Source of the DNA: an uncultured Haliea sp.
Lineage (GTDB): Bacteria; Pseudomonadota; Gammaproteobacteria; Pseudomonadales; Halieaceae
Assembly: GCA_947258585.1 (NCBI GenBank)
Contig: CAMYIZ010000038.1
Location: 24,751 to 88,750 of the forward strand
Reading direction: 5' to 3'
DNA length: 64,000 nt
In this document: positions 44,512-53,999 of the stretch, one piece after another
Numbering within the stretch: the stretch's first letter is position 1
How the letters are laid out: every line of letters begins with the position of its first letter
The notes under the pieces: generated by a model
Seen by the model: the letters and a program-made list of their open reading frames with translations, nothing else
What the model was told of the DNA's origin: nothing
Database searches by the model: none
Program-made: the position numbers and the translations under genes

Positions 44512-45974
44512 AGCGGCAGACTCTGCACCAGCTGGGATTCAAGATCCAGCAGGGGCTGGTTGAAGAAGAAAAATCCGATGGTCAGCGCGGCGGTCACTCC
44601 CAGCGCCAGCAGTATCGCCGGCGGCGCCTCGCCGTGTGCCATATCGACGTCGGGAGCATCGGGCGCCAGCCAGGCGAAGTAGATGATGGGCAGGAAGTAC
44701 ATCGCGTTGAGCGCAGTACTGGCGATGATGGTGAAGATCGCCAGGTAATTCTCCGCCTGGAAGGCGCCCGCGAGGATGAACCACTTGGAGACAAAGCCGC
44801 CGGTGGGCGGCACGCCGATCATGCTCAATGCGCCAATCGTAAAGGCGCCCATGGTGATCGGCATGCGTCGGCCAATGCCCGCCAATTGCCACAGCTCGGT
44901 CTTGTGGGCTGCGGTATAGATGGCCCCGGCGGCGAAAAACAGGGTGATCTTGCCAAAGGCGTGGGCGGCAATGTGCACCGCGGCGCCAATTTCGGCCAGG
45001 GGCTTGAGGATGATCGTCGCCATGATGACATAGGAGAGCTGGGCGATGGTGGAGTACGCCAGCATCCGCTTCAGGTTGGTCTGGTACAGGGCGACAACGC
45101 TGGCGCTGATGATGGTAAACGCCGCCACATACTGCAGCCACTGGGCGCTGGGCTGGCTGAACAGGAAATCCACGCCAAAGATATAGATGATGACCTTGGT
45201 CACACAGAACACGCCGGCTTTCACGACCGCCACTGCGTGTAGCAGGGCGCTGACCGGAGTGGGCGCGACCATGGCTGCCGGCAGCCAGCGGTGCACCGGC
45301 ATGAGCGCTGCCTTGCCGATGCCGAACACGAACAGGCCCAACAACAGTCCCACCGCGGGCCCTGGCACATTGCCCTGGATAATGCCGCCCAGGGTGAAGG
45401 TGGTGGTGCCGGTGGCGACGTAGGTCCAGATGATGGCGGGCAGCAGCAGACCGATGGAGGTCCCGATCAGGATGCCGAGGTAGACGCGCGCCGAGGCGAT
45501 GGTCTTGGCGTCGCCCTTGTGCGCCACCAGGGGGTAGGTCGATAGCGTGAGAATCTCGTAGAACAGGAACAGGGTGAACAGGTTGTCAGCCAGCGCAATG
45601 CCCATGGCCGCGGCGATGGCGAGAGCGAAGCAGACATAGAACCGGGTCTGGTGCTTTTCCCGGTTGCCGCGCATGTAGCCGATCGAGTAGATGGTGTTGA
45701 TGATCCACAGGAAGGAGGCAATGCAGGCAAACATCATCCCCAGGGGCTCCAGGGACAGTGCCAGGGACAGGCCCGGCAGCGGCTCCGACAGGGTCACCGC
45801 GGGGCGGGCGCCCGCCGACACGTCCGGGAACCAGGAGAATACCAGTACTGCCAGCGTTACTGCGGTGAGCAGGCTGATGGCCTCGCGCACATTGGGCCAG
45901 CGCCCGCTCAGGGCGATAGCGACCGCGCCCAGCAGCGGCAGGAGGAGGATGACTGGCAGGGTTTGCGCGCCCAT
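44508..45974 (-). CDS. Mrp-type antiporter subunit D-like (second copy)
   Basis: A 488-aa Proton_antipo_M protein. The key charged residues of proton-pumping antiporter-like subunits are present: Glu in LFLFYEILTLSTYPLVA, Lys in FGIGKAALMPVHRWLP and a TM8 Lys in HAVAVVKAGVF. It is translationally overlapped at both ends (TGATG upstream, ATGA downstream). It resembles MrpD/NuoM-type subunits. Confidence 0.87.
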   Translation of the reverse strand: MGAQTLPVILLLPLLGAVAIALSGRWPNVREAISLLTAVTLAVLVFSWFPDVSAGARPAVTLSEPLPGLSLALSLEPLGMMFACIASFLWIINTIYSIGYMRGNREKHQTRFYVCFALAIAAAMGIALADNLFTLFLFYEILTLSTYPLVAHKGDAKTIASARVYLGILIGTSIGLLLPAIIWTYVATGTTTFTLGGIIQGNVPGPAVGLLLGLFVFGIGKAALMPVHRWLPAAMVAPTPVSALLHAVAVVKAGVFCVTKVIIYIFGVDFLFSQPSAQWLQYVAAFTIISASVVALYQTNLKRMLAYSTIAQLSYVIMATIILKPLAEIGAAVHIAAHAFGKITLFFAAGAIYTAAHKTELWQLAGIGRRMPITMGAFTIGALSMIGVPPTGGFVSKWFILAGAFQAENYLAIFTIIASTALNAMYFLPIIYFAWLAPDAPDVDMAHGEAPPAILLALGVTAALTIGFFFFNQPLLDLESQLVQSLPL

Positions 45975-47464
45975 CAGTTGAGGCCTCCAAGCAGGGTGCT
46001 GGTGCCGCTTTGGGCCAGCGCCAGGGGCAACTGCGGGAACAGTCCGAAGTAGACGTTGCTGAGGGCTGCCACCCAGATCAATGCGCGCAGCGGCAGGGCG
46101 ACTTCCATCGCAGCGGTGTCATCGCCCGGCGCTTTGCCGTAATAGGCGACTTCAACGAATTTCCACACGTAGACAACGGCCATCAGGGAACTGGCGATAA
46201 TGGCCACGACCAGTGGCACCCCCCAGCCCGGCACTTCCATGACCGCGGTGACCAGGTACCACTTGCTGATGAAGCCGGCGGTGCCCGGCACGCCGACCAG
46301 GCTCAGGGCAGCGAGCACAAACGCGGCCATGGTCCAGGGCATGCGGCGGCCTATTCCGTGCAGGTTGGCAATGGTCGCGCTGCGGGAGGTGAGGACGAAA
46401 GCCACCACGCAGAGGAACAGGGTGCCCTTGGCGAGCGCGTGGTTGAACATGTGCAGCAGGGCGGCCACGAGGCCAGCCTGGGAGGCCAGGCCTGCGGCCA
46501 GGGCAATGTAGCCAATTTGCGCCACCGAGGAGAAGGCCAGCATCTTCTTCAGGTTGACCTGGTAGATGGCGATCGCGGAGGCGAGCAGGATACCGGACAG
46601 TGCCAGCGGAATGATAAACACGGCAAACAGGTCCGAGTGGCCCAGCAGGTTGCCGTGAAACACCGCGTAGTTGAAGCGCAGCAGTATGTAGATGGAGACC
46701 TTGGTGGAGCAGGCGGCGATGAATACGGTGACCGCATTGGGCGCATAGGTGTAGGCGCGCGGGAGCCAGATATGCAGGGGGAAAATGGCGGCTTTCAAGG
46801 CCAGGCCAATGGTGATGAAGCCCGCGGCAATGATGATCGGGCGGGTTTCAATGACATCGTTCAGGCGCAGGGCCATGTCGGCGAAGTTCAGCGTGCCGGT
46901 CATCATGTAAATGAAGCCGACCCCGATCAGATAGAAGGTCGCGCCGATGGTGCCGATGATCAGGTACTTGAACACCGCCGAGAGCGCGCGCCGGTCGCGG
47001 CCCGCCGCGATCAGGATGTAGGTCGCGAGGGAGGAAATTTCCATGAACACGAAGACGTTGAAGGCATCGCCGGCGACCGCGATGCCACACAGCCCGGCCA
47101 TGGCGATCAGCCAGGCACCGTAGAACATGGGTGCGCGGCGATTGTCGATATCCAGGCGCAGGGACTGGCGGCCGCCAGCCAGTGCCAGCGATGAGGCGCC
47201 GGTGATCAACAGGAGAACGAGGGCGCTGAGCCCGTCAACCGTGAGCGCGATGCCGAAGGGCGGCGCCCAGCCACCGACAGCGTAGTGCTGGGTGCCCGTT
47301 TCCAACACGGCTGCGGTCAGCAGCAGGGCCAGGCCCAGTGAAACCAGGCTGGCCAGCAGCGCCGCCAGCCAGGCGAGGAAGCCGGTGCGCAGCAATATCA
47401 CCAGCGGCGCTGTCAGCAGTGGCAGGGCGACCTGCAGCGCTGGCAGATGGTCGGCCAGGTTCAC
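45974..47464 (-). CDS. mrpD: Mrp antiporter subunit D (first copy)
   Basis: A 496-aa Proton_antipo_M protein starting at a GTG at 47464 that overlaps the mrpC stop by 4 bp. Conserved residues are Glu in VFVFMEISSLATYILIA, Lys in GLALKAAIFPLHIWLP and Lys in AACSTKVSIYIL. Position directly after mrpC makes this the canonical MrpD. It exchanges Na+ (or K+) for H+ as part of the Mrp complex. Confidence 0.88.
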   Translation of the reverse strand: MNLADHLPALQVALPLLTAPLVILLRTGFLAWLAALLASLVSLGLALLLTAAVLETGTQHYAVGGWAPPFGIALTVDGLSALVLLLITGASSLALAGGRQSLRLDIDNRRAPMFYGAWLIAMAGLCGIAVAGDAFNVFVFMEISSLATYILIAAGRDRRALSAVFKYLIIGTIGATFYLIGVGFIYMMTGTLNFADMALRLNDVIETRPIIIAAGFITIGLALKAAIFPLHIWLPRAYTYAPNAVTVFIAACSTKVSIYILLRFNYAVFHGNLLGHSDLFAVFIIPLALSGILLASAIAIYQVNLKKMLAFSSVAQIGYIALAAGLASQAGLVAALLHMFNHALAKGTLFLCVVAFVLTSRSATIANLHGIGRRMPWTMAAFVLAALSLVGVPGTAGFISKWYLVTAVMEVPGWGVPLVVAIIASSLMAVVYVWKFVEVAYYGKAPGDDTAAMEVALPLRALIWVAALSNVYFGLFPQLPLALAQSGTSTLLGGLN

Positions 47465-47820
47465 GGCTTGCGATCCATCGCCAGGATTTCATTGTCTTCG
47501 ATAGTGCCGTACTCCTCGTACAGTCGCACCGCGATGGCCAGGCCGAGGGCCGTGGTAGAGATGCCCACCACGATCGCCGTCAGGATCAGTACCTGGGGCA
47601 GCGGGTTGGAGAAAACCTGGTTGTCCACTCCGGCCTGGATGATCGGCGCGGTGCCATTCTCGATCTTGCTCATGGTGATGAAAAACAGGAATACCGCGGA
47701 CTGGAAGATCGCCAGCGCCATGATTTTCTTGACCAGGTTCTGGCGGCTGATGAGGGCGGCGAGGCCGATCATCAGCAATACCGCGAACACCCAATAGTTA
47801 AAAAGGCCGAGGAGTTTCAT
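47461..47820 (-). CDS. mrpC: Mrp antiporter subunit C (NuoK-like)
   Basis: A 119-aa, three-helix NuoK-like protein. The LVKKIMALAIFQSAVFLFFI helix and the signature NPLPQVLILTAIVVGISTTALGLA identify MrpC/MnhC. It starts at the ATG at 47820, 6 bp after the previous gene. Confidence 0.92.
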   Translation of the reverse strand: MKLLGLFNYWVFAVLLMIGLAALISRQNLVKKIMALAIFQSAVFLFFITMSKIENGTAPIIQAGVDNQVFSNPLPQVLILTAIVVGISTTALGLAIAVRLYEEYGTIEDNEILAMDRKP

Positions 47821-47826
47821 GGTGGA

Positions 47827-48804
47827 TCAGTCTCTGGCAGCAAAGGCGTGAAAGATGGAGAGCAGGACTCCGGTTACCGTGAGGCCGACACCCAGTTCGA
47901 TGACAATGATGCCGATGTGCTGGCCCAGCACCGGATCGTCGGCGAGCACGGAATACTCGAGGAAGTTGCCGCCCATGGCAATGCCCGCCAGGCCCACGGA
48001 GCCATACAGCAGGGCCCCTCCCGCGCTCATCCACAGCAACACCCGGGGTGGAATGACCGCCAGTGTCAGCCGCTCGCCGCGCACCAGCGAAAACAGGATG
48101 ATACCAGCCACAAAGATGGCGCCGGCCTGGAATCCGCCGCCCGGGCTGTACTCGCCATGGAACTGGACAAACAGTGCAAACAGCAGGATAAAGGGCACCA
48201 GCAGGCGCGCCATGACCTTGGGGATCAGGTGCCTGCTCAGGCCTTCCTCGACCTTGCTGTCGAGTCGGGAGAACGGCTTGCCGCGGCCGCCGCCCAGCAG
48301 GAACATGACCCCGATGCCCGCAGTCAGCACCACAAACACTTCACCCAGCGTGTCGTAGCCCCGGAAACTCGCCAGCACCGCGGTGACAATGTTGGGGATG
48401 TCTACCAGCTCCGGGGTCTTCTCGATGTACCAGGGCGCGACATGCTGCTGCGCCGGGGCCAGCGGATCGCCCAGGGAGGGCTGGCCAAAGCTGGCATAGA
48501 TCATCAGCAGGGCGACAGCGGCAATGATGCCGATGGACAGCGCGCGCAGCGAGCGCCCCTTCGCTTCGGTGGACGGCGTCAGGCGCAAACCCGCGAGCAA
48601 CAGCACCGTGGCGACGCCGGCGCCCACCGCGGCTTCCGTCAGCGCGACGTCAGCGGCATCCAGCAGGAAGAAATTCAGCGCCATGAGGAGGCTGAAAATG
48701 CCCGACAGCATCACCGCGGAAAACAGGTCGGTGGCGCGGACGATGGCGATCGCGGTGATGACCAGCAGGGACAGCAGGAAAATACCGATCAGCAGTGTGG
48801 TCAC
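47827..48804 (-). CDS. fused MrpA C-terminal (DUF4040) - MrpB subunit
   Basis: A 325-aa membrane protein starting at a GTG (48804) overlapping the mrpG stop by 4 bp. The N-terminal ~110 residues match the DUF4040/MbhD-like tail of MrpA (MALNFFLLDAADVALTEAAVGAGVATVLLLAGLR). The C-terminal ~140 residues are MrpB (FHGEYSPGGGFQAGAIFVAG). The NuoL-like antiporter part of MrpA is absent from this gene, so MrpA is split in this system. Confidence 0.88.
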   Translation of the reverse strand: MTTLLIGIFLLSLLVITAIAIVRATDLFSAVMLSGIFSLLMALNFFLLDAADVALTEAAVGAGVATVLLLAGLRLTPSTEAKGRSLRALSIGIIAAVALLMIYASFGQPSLGDPLAPAQQHVAPWYIEKTPELVDIPNIVTAVLASFRGYDTLGEVFVVLTAGIGVMFLLGGGRGKPFSRLDSKVEEGLSRHLIPKVMARLLVPFILLFALFVQFHGEYSPGGGFQAGAIFVAGIILFSLVRGERLTLAVIPPRVLLWMSAGGALLYGSVGLAGIAMGGNFLEYSVLADDPVLGQHIGIIVIELGVGLTVTGVLLSIFHAFAARD

Positions 48805-49151
48805 GAACCGTTCTCCTGTTCTGGCGCTGCGCTGGCGGGCTCCCTGCCTTGCATGCCCTCGGGGCGCAGGCCGGCCAGCAGTGCGGCGTTGGCCAGGGCG
48901 TAGCTGGCGGTAGGCGCGGTCACCATCAGGAACAGCAGGACAGCCGCCAGTTTTACCGTTACCAGGGACAGTCCGGCCTGCACCATCAGGCCACCCAGCA
49001 CCAGCACCGGCCCCAGCGAGTCGGTCAGGCTGGCGCCGTGAATCCGGGTATAGAAGTCGGGCATCCGCAGCGCGCCGATACCGCCTGCGAGTACAAACAG
49101 GCTGCCAGTGATCACCAGCAGCCCCGCGACCAATTCCTGGAGTTCAATCAT
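48801..49151 (-). CDS. mrpG: Mrp antiporter subunit G
   Basis: A 116-aa MnhG/PhaG protein with three hydrophobic helices and the family motif GGIGALRMPDFYTRIHGAS followed by TDSLGPVLVLGG. It overlaps its neighbours by 4 bp on both sides. Confidence 0.92.
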   Translation of the reverse strand: MIELQELVAGLLVITGSLFVLAGGIGALRMPDFYTRIHGASLTDSLGPVLVLGGLMVQAGLSLVTVKLAAVLLFLMVTAPTASYALANAALLAGLRPEGMQGREPASAAPEQENGS

Positions 49152-49459
49152 TCGCCGCCACTCCCGGTTGCCGGCCGCTTGGCGTCAGCTTCCGCCCTGC
49201 GCTGTTCGCGCAGCTGGTTCTCCTGGACGAACCAGAGTACCGCGAGCACCGCGATAAAATTGATCAGGGCGTAGACCAGGGCCAGGTCGAGGAAGTCGGT
49301 GCGCCCCATGGCGAAGGCCATGATGGCAATCAACAGGACGGTCTTGGTGCCGAACATGTTCACGGCAAGCACCCGGTCGTAGACGGTCGGCCCCATCAGC
49401 GCCCGCGTCAACGCCAGTGCCATCGTTACCAGGATGGCGATTGCGGCGACGAGCAGCAT
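49148..49459 (-). CDS. mrpF: Mrp antiporter subunit F
   Basis: A 103-aa MnhF/PhaF protein with three membrane helices. The family segment RALMGPTVYDRVLAVNMFGTK and the final LVYALINFIAVLA helix are clear. Its start overlaps the mrpE stop (TGATG). Confidence 0.92.
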   Translation of the reverse strand: MLLVAAIAILVTMALALTRALMGPTVYDRVLAVNMFGTKTVLLIAIMAFAMGRTDFLDLALVYALINFIAVLAVLWFVQENQLREQRRAEADAKRPATGSGGE

Positions 49460-49938
49460 CAGTCGGGATCCACGGCAGCGACGCGCCGGGCCATTGCGCC
49501 CTCGCCGAGCTCCCGGGCAGTGGCGGTGGTGAGGCAGTGGGCGGTCAGGGTGTTGTCTGCAATATTGATGGTCAGGGTCCCCGGGGTGAGAGTGATGGAA
49601 TTACCCAGCAGGGTCAGGGCAAACTTGCTCGACGCCTTTGCTTCGACCTCGACGATGGTCGGCGACAGGGCGGACAGAGGCCCCAGCACCATGCGCAAAA
49701 CCTGGAGATTGGAAACCACCATCTGGCCCGCCAGCCAGAACCAGTAGAGGGGGACCCGGTAAGACAGTGCCCAGCTATGGGTTTCCTGGTCGGGGAGCGC
49801 CATGCGGTGAGTCAGCCATATCACCAGCACGCAGGAGGCGATACCCAGCTGCAATACGGGTGTCTTGTACAGCCCTCCCCAGAGTAACCACACCAGGAAC
49901 AGGGCGATGACTGCGAGCACGAGTCGCAACAGGCGCAT
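49459..49938 (-). CDS. mrpE: Mrp antiporter subunit E
   Basis: A 159-aa MnhE/PhaE protein starting at the ATG at 49938 (MRLLRLVLAVIALFLVWLLW). It has two N-terminal helices, then LTLLGNSITLTPGTLTINIADN and a C-terminal soluble part, as in the family. An upstream in-frame extension is discarded because it is polar and Arg-rich. It is the first gene of the nine-gene operon, divergent from the RIO kinase gene with a 151-bp gap. Confidence 0.9.
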   Translation of the reverse strand: MRLLRLVLAVIALFLVWLLWGGLYKTPVLQLGIASCVLVIWLTHRMALPDQETHSWALSYRVPLYWFWLAGQMVVSNLQVLRMVLGPLSALSPTIVEVEAKASSKFALTLLGNSITLTPGTLTINIADNTLTAHCLTTATARELGEGAMARRVAAVDPD

Positions 49939-50089
49939 AGGACGGTAGCTCTTGCCGACGAAGCCGGAATCATACCTTAACGATGCGAGAATATGCCACC
50001 TGTCCTGACAATCCCGGGCGCTGCGCAGCGAAGACGGCATCCTTTTTCGTGGTAGACTGCGGCGCACATTCGTCCCCGGAATCCTGTCT

Positions 50090-50947
50090 ATGAAAGTACC
50101 GCCTCGCCTGCAGCCCCTGGTTGAGGACGGCCTGGTTGATGAGGTGCTCTACCCCCTCATGAGCGGCAAGGAGGCCGACATTTTTGTGGTTCGCTGTGGC
50201 GGCCGTACCCGCTGTGCCAAGATCTACAAAGAGGCGTACAAACGCAGCTTCAAGAAGGCTGCCACCTACACGGAAGGTCGCAAGGTGCGCAACAGCCGCC
50301 GGGCCCGCGCCATGGAAAAGGGCTCCAGCTATGGTCGCAAGCAGCAGGAGGAGACCTGGCAGAATGCCGAGGTCGATGCCCTGTACCGGCTCGCCCGCGC
50401 GGATGTACGCGTGCCCGAGCCCCTGGGCTGTTTCGACGGCGTGCTGTTGATGGAGCTGATTACCGACGAGGAGGGCGATGTCGCGCCGCGCCTGGCGGAT
50501 GTCACCATGTCCGCCGAGCAGGCGGTGGAGGACCACGCACAGTTGCTGCGCTACGTGGTGCGGATGCTCTGCGCGGGCCTGATTCACGGTGACCTGTCGG
50601 AGTTCAATATCCTGGTCGACCCCTACGGCCCGGTCATCATCGACCTGCCCCAGGCGGTGGATGCCGCTGCCAACAACAATGCCCGCAGCATGCTGTTGCG
50701 CGATGTGCGCCGGGTGACGGACTACTACGCCCTGTTCGCCCCGGAACTGGCGACCAGTCGCTACGGCGAGGAGATCTGGTCCCTGTTCGAGGAGGGCGAA
50801 CTGATCCCGGAACACACCCTGACCGGATTTGCCGCGGAGGATGATACCCCGGCAGACCTGGATGCGGTAATGCTGGAAATTCGCGCCGCCCTGCAGGAAG
50901 AGCAGGAGCGCCTGCAGCGGTTGCGGGAAGCTGATGAGGACGATTGA
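50090..50947 (+). CDS. RIO1-family serine protein kinase
   Basis: A 285-aa RIO kinase. The P-loop region LMSGKEADIFVVRC is followed by CAKIYKE with the ATP-binding Lys, a long basic insert typical of RIO1, the catalytic loop LIHGDLSEFNILV and the metal-binding IIDLPQAVD. The C-terminus is acidic and helical. Bacterial RIO kinases have poorly known targets. It is followed after 3 bp by an MFS permease, so the two are probably one operon. Confidence 0.9.
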   Translation: MKVPPRLQPLVEDGLVDEVLYPLMSGKEADIFVVRCGGRTRCAKIYKEAYKRSFKKAATYTEGRKVRNSRRARAMEKGSSYGRKQQEETWQNAEVDALYRLARADVRVPEPLGCFDGVLLMELITDEEGDVAPRLADVTMSAEQAVEDHAQLLRYVVRMLCAGLIHGDLSEFNILVDPYGPVIIDLPQAVDAAANNNARSMLLRDVRRVTDYYALFAPELATSRYGEEIWSLFEEGELIPEHTLTGFAAEDDTPADLDAVMLEIRAALQEEQERLQRLREADEDD

Positions 50948-50950
50948 ACT

Positions 50951-52291
50951 GTGAACCGTGTCAGGCGCGAACGCGATCTGCCGGACCAGGTCTACGCTTT
51001 CCTGGTCGAGGACGAGGACGCCCGTGTCTGCCGTGATATCCCGGAATCGGCCTGCCACGAGCAGCCCCGGGCGTTCGTGCTGCAGCTCGCTGCCCAGAGT
51101 CTGACCAAGATTGGTGACGCCCTGACCAGCAGCCGCCTGGTACTGGCGTGGATGCTGTCGGCACTCGGTTCGCCGGCGATCTTCATTTCCCTGCTGGTGC
51201 CCCTGCGCGAGTCCCTGTCCCTGATGCCGCAGCTGTTCGTGGCCCAGTACGTGCGTGAACACGCCGTGCGCAAGATGTTCTGGGCCTGGGGGAGCGTGGC
51301 CCAGGGCCTGGCACTGGCACTCATGGTGCCCGCGGTGCTGTTGCTGCGCGACTTCGCCCTGGGTCTGGTGGTGGTGATCCTGCTGGCGCTGTTCAGTCTG
51401 GCGCGCGGTGTCTGTTCTGTGGCTGCCAAGGACGTGCTCGGCAAGACCGTATCCAAGTCGCGGCGCGGGCGCCTGAATGGCCTGTCGGCGTCATCTGCCG
51501 GCGCTGTTACCCTGGCGGTGGCGGTATTGCTGTTGCTGGTGCCGGGGCTGGCGGGGCAGGGACTGGCAGGGGATGCCCGCCTGTTTGCGGGCATCCTGGC
51601 AGTGGCGGCGCTGTTGTGGCTGGTGGCGGCCGCAGTCTACGCCGGTGTGCCCGAAGTGCCCGGTGCGTCAGAGGGGGGTGGCAATGCCATCAGCGAAGCC
51701 CTGCGCAGCCTCTCCCTGTTGCGCACTGACCGCCAGTTCCGCGATTTCGTGGTCGCCCGCATGCTCCTGATCAGCTCCGCGTTTGCCATTCCCTACATCG
51801 TGGTGCTCGTGCAGCGCGCGGCCGAGGGCCAGTTGCTCAGTTTTGCGGCGCTGCTGCTTGCGGAAGGTGCAGCGGGCCTGCTGTCGGCGCCGCTCTGGGG
51901 GCGCTGGTCCGACACCGGTGCCCACCGGGTGATGGCGGCAGCCGCGGGGATTTCGGTGGCGGTCATGGCCGCGGCGCTCGGCCTGCACTGGCTGTTGCCC
52001 GGGGCGCTCGGCGTGGTGCCGGTCGCGGCGTTGTTGCTGTTCGTGGCCGCGGTCGCCCACCAGGGCGCGCGAGTGGGCCGCAAGACCTACCTGGTGGACA
52101 TGGCCACCGGTGCCAACCGGGCCCAGTACACGGCGGTGAGCAATACGGTGATCGGCCTGTTCCTGTTTTCCGGCGCTGGCCTGGGAATCATAGATGCCGC
52201 CTATGGCACGGCCTCGGTACTGGTCTTCCTGGCACTGGTCGGTGTGCTCGCGGTGTGGCGCAGCCTGTCCCTGCCTTCCGTGTCCGATTAA
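50951..52291 (+). CDS. MFS transporter
   Basis: A 446-aa permease starting at a GTG at 50951. A ~35-residue polar N-terminus precedes ~12 hydrophobic helices. Loop motifs include SLMPQLFVAQYVREHAVRKM and SKSRRGRLNGLSAS. The substrate is unknown. Coupling to the RIO kinase gene (3-bp gap) is unusual and suggests a functional link. Confidence 0.85.
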   Translation: MNRVRRERDLPDQVYAFLVEDEDARVCRDIPESACHEQPRAFVLQLAAQSLTKIGDALTSSRLVLAWMLSALGSPAIFISLLVPLRESLSLMPQLFVAQYVREHAVRKMFWAWGSVAQGLALALMVPAVLLLRDFALGLVVVILLALFSLARGVCSVAAKDVLGKTVSKSRRGRLNGLSASSAGAVTLAVAVLLLLVPGLAGQGLAGDARLFAGILAVAALLWLVAAAVYAGVPEVPGASEGGGNAISEALRSLSLLRTDRQFRDFVVARMLLISSAFAIPYIVVLVQRAAEGQLLSFAALLLAEGAAGLLSAPLWGRWSDTGAHRVMAAAAGISVAVMAAALGLHWLLPGALGVVPVAALLLFVAAVAHQGARVGRKTYLVDMATGANRAQYTAVSNTVIGLFLFSGAGLGIIDAAYGTASVLVFLALVGVLAVWRSLSLPSVSD

Positions 52292-52326
52292 TCCCCTGCA
52301 AACCCTGTCCTCGACGAGAGACCCCG

Positions 52327-53076
52327 ATGATTCGACTACTGGTATTGAGCTTTCTGCTGGTCACTGCCACTGCTGGCGCCCAGGCGCAGACCCTGCGAGT
52401 GGGCCTGGCGCCACAGCAACCCCCCCTGGTGTTTCGCGACGGCGAACGGATTGTGGGCCTGGAGGCGGACAACGCCCGCGCGGTGGGTGAGATTATTGCT
52501 CGGCGCGTGGAGCTGATCACCATGCCGCCCGCGGAGTTGCTGCCGGCCCTGGAGCAGGGCCGTGTCGATGTCATCATGTCCGGCCTGGCCATCAACGAGG
52601 AGCGCGCTGCGCGAGTGCAGTTCCTGGAGCCCTACCTGCAGGCGGGGCAGATGGCGATCATCCTCCTCGATCGCGCCAGCCGTTTCGGCCAGCCCTGGGC
52701 GGTCTTCCGGGAAGGTGTCAGGGTCGGTGTGGTCAGCGGCAGCGACGGTGAGGTATTTGCCCGGCGCGAACTGACCGATGCTGCCCTGCAGCAGTTTTCC
52801 GGCGTTGCCGACGCCATCGTCGCGCTGCGGGCGGGCCAGATCGACCTGTTCGTCCACGACGCTGCGACCAGCTGGTCCCTGGCGACGTCTGACGACTACG
52901 CCGACCTGATCAGCCAGAACCACCTGTTGACCGAGAATCCGCTGGCCTGGGCCGTGCGCCGGGACAATCCGGCGCTGGCGGCAGAACTGGAACGTGCGCT
53001 GGCCATGATGCGCGGCAACGGCACCCTGGACTATATTATCGACCGCTGGATTCCGGTGCGAACCGAGGCTCCCTGA
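52327..53076 (+). CDS. periplasmic solute-binding protein (SBP_bac_3)
   Basis: A 249-aa protein with signal peptide MIRLLVLSFLLVTATAGAQA. The mature part has LRVGLAPQQPPLVFRDGERIVGLEADNA, DVIMSGLAINEERAARVQF and VGVVSGSDGEVF, typical of amino-acid-binding family 3 proteins. No ABC permease or ATPase is adjacent, so it may feed a distant transporter or act as a stand-alone sensor or lyase-like protein. Confidence 0.85.
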   Translation: MIRLLVLSFLLVTATAGAQAQTLRVGLAPQQPPLVFRDGERIVGLEADNARAVGEIIARRVELITMPPAELLPALEQGRVDVIMSGLAINEERAARVQFLEPYLQAGQMAIILLDRASRFGQPWAVFREGVRVGVVSGSDGEVFARRELTDAALQQFSGVADAIVALRAGQIDLFVHDAATSWSLATSDDYADLISQNHLLTENPLAWAVRRDNPALAAELERALAMMRGNGTLDYIIDRWIPVRTEAP

Positions 53077-53093
53077 GCCCCGGGGCGGGGCGA

Positions 53094-53999
53094 TCAGCCG
53101 GGAAAGTTGTATTCATGGCCCCAGTGGTCGCCCTCGGTGCTGACCGTGGGCGTGTAGTTGTCCCAGTCCACCAGCAGGCCGTCGTAGCCATACTCCACCG
53201 CAATACCGCCGGGCGCCAGCACGTAGAAGGAGCACATGTTGTCGTTTATATGGCGGCCGAGGCTGGCGAGGATGGTGTGACCGGCGGCCTTGGCACGATC
53301 CAGGGCGCGCCCCACTTCGTCCAGGCAGCTCACCTCCACCATCATGTGCACAACCCCGCCCGGGAAGGGATGGTTGTACAGGGCCAGTGAGTGCTGCCGC
53401 GGGTTGTCGGCGTGCATGAACAGGACCTTGCTTTCCGGCGCTCCCTCGGGCATCGGCGGATACAGCTCGTCACTGACCCCCAGGCCCAGCAGCTCGGTAT
53501 AGAACGTGGCGGCGGCCTCCATGTCCGGCGTCGGCAATACCGCGTGGCCGAAGCCCAGGTCGCCGGTATATTCATCGCCGGTGATGAAGCGCTTGACGCC
53601 GGTTGGGGACACCAGCGGCGCGTAGTCCAGGCGGCGGCCATAGTACAGTTCCAGGGTGTTGCCACTGGGGTCCTGCAGGGTGACGAAGGCGGTGACACAG
53701 CGCCGCGCGGCCGCGTCGGTATCGCCTTCTTCCAGACTGTGACCAGCGTTGCGCAGGCGCTCGCACAGTTCCAGCCAGGCGCTGCGATCGCGGCATTCCA
53801 GCCCGGTCGCCAGCAGTTCGTCGGCGTCACCGGGTTCCAGCATGAAGCGGAAGGGGTGGTCGTCCATGCGCAGGAAGCGGGCACCCGCCGCGTCCTCCCG
53901 TCGCGCGTCCATCAGGCCCAGGATTTCGGTGCCAAAGGTCATCCATGCGGCTGTATCCGTGGCGGCGATTCTCAGGTAGCCGATGCTGGCGATGCTCAT
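53094..53999 (-). CDS. type I extradiol dioxygenase (BphC/HsaC-like)
   Basis: A 301-aa two-domain vicinal-oxygen-chelate enzyme. The iron ligands line up as H152 (LGFGHAVL), H218 (GGVVHMMVEV) and E269 (GGIAVEYGYD). Catalytic histidines are H203 (PRQHSLALY) and H241, and a diagnostic ASLGRHINDNMCSFYV stretch is present. It opens catechol rings next to the hydroxyls. Its closest functional types are 2,3-dihydroxybiphenyl dioxygenase and HsaC. It is divergent from the acyl-CoA operon and shares the window with a KshA-like Rieske oxygenase. Confidence 0.9.
   Translation of the reverse strand: MSIASIGYLRIAATDTAAWMTFGTEILGLMDARREDAAGARFLRMDDHPFRFMLEPGDADELLATGLECRDRSAWLELCERLRNAGHSLEEGDTDAAARRCVTAFVTLQDPSGNTLELYYGRRLDYAPLVSPTGVKRFITGDEYTGDLGFGHAVLPTPDMEAAATFYTELLGLGVSDELYPPMPEGAPESKVLFMHADNPRQHSLALYNHPFPGGVVHMMVEVSCLDEVGRALDRAKAAGHTILASLGRHINDNMCSFYVLAPGGIAVEYGYDGLLVDWDNYTPTVSTEGDHWGHEYNFPG

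Noticed and set aside
47338..48903. 521-residue open frame antisense to mrp genes
   Set aside because: Polar Gln/His/Asp-rich shadow of membrane protein genes.
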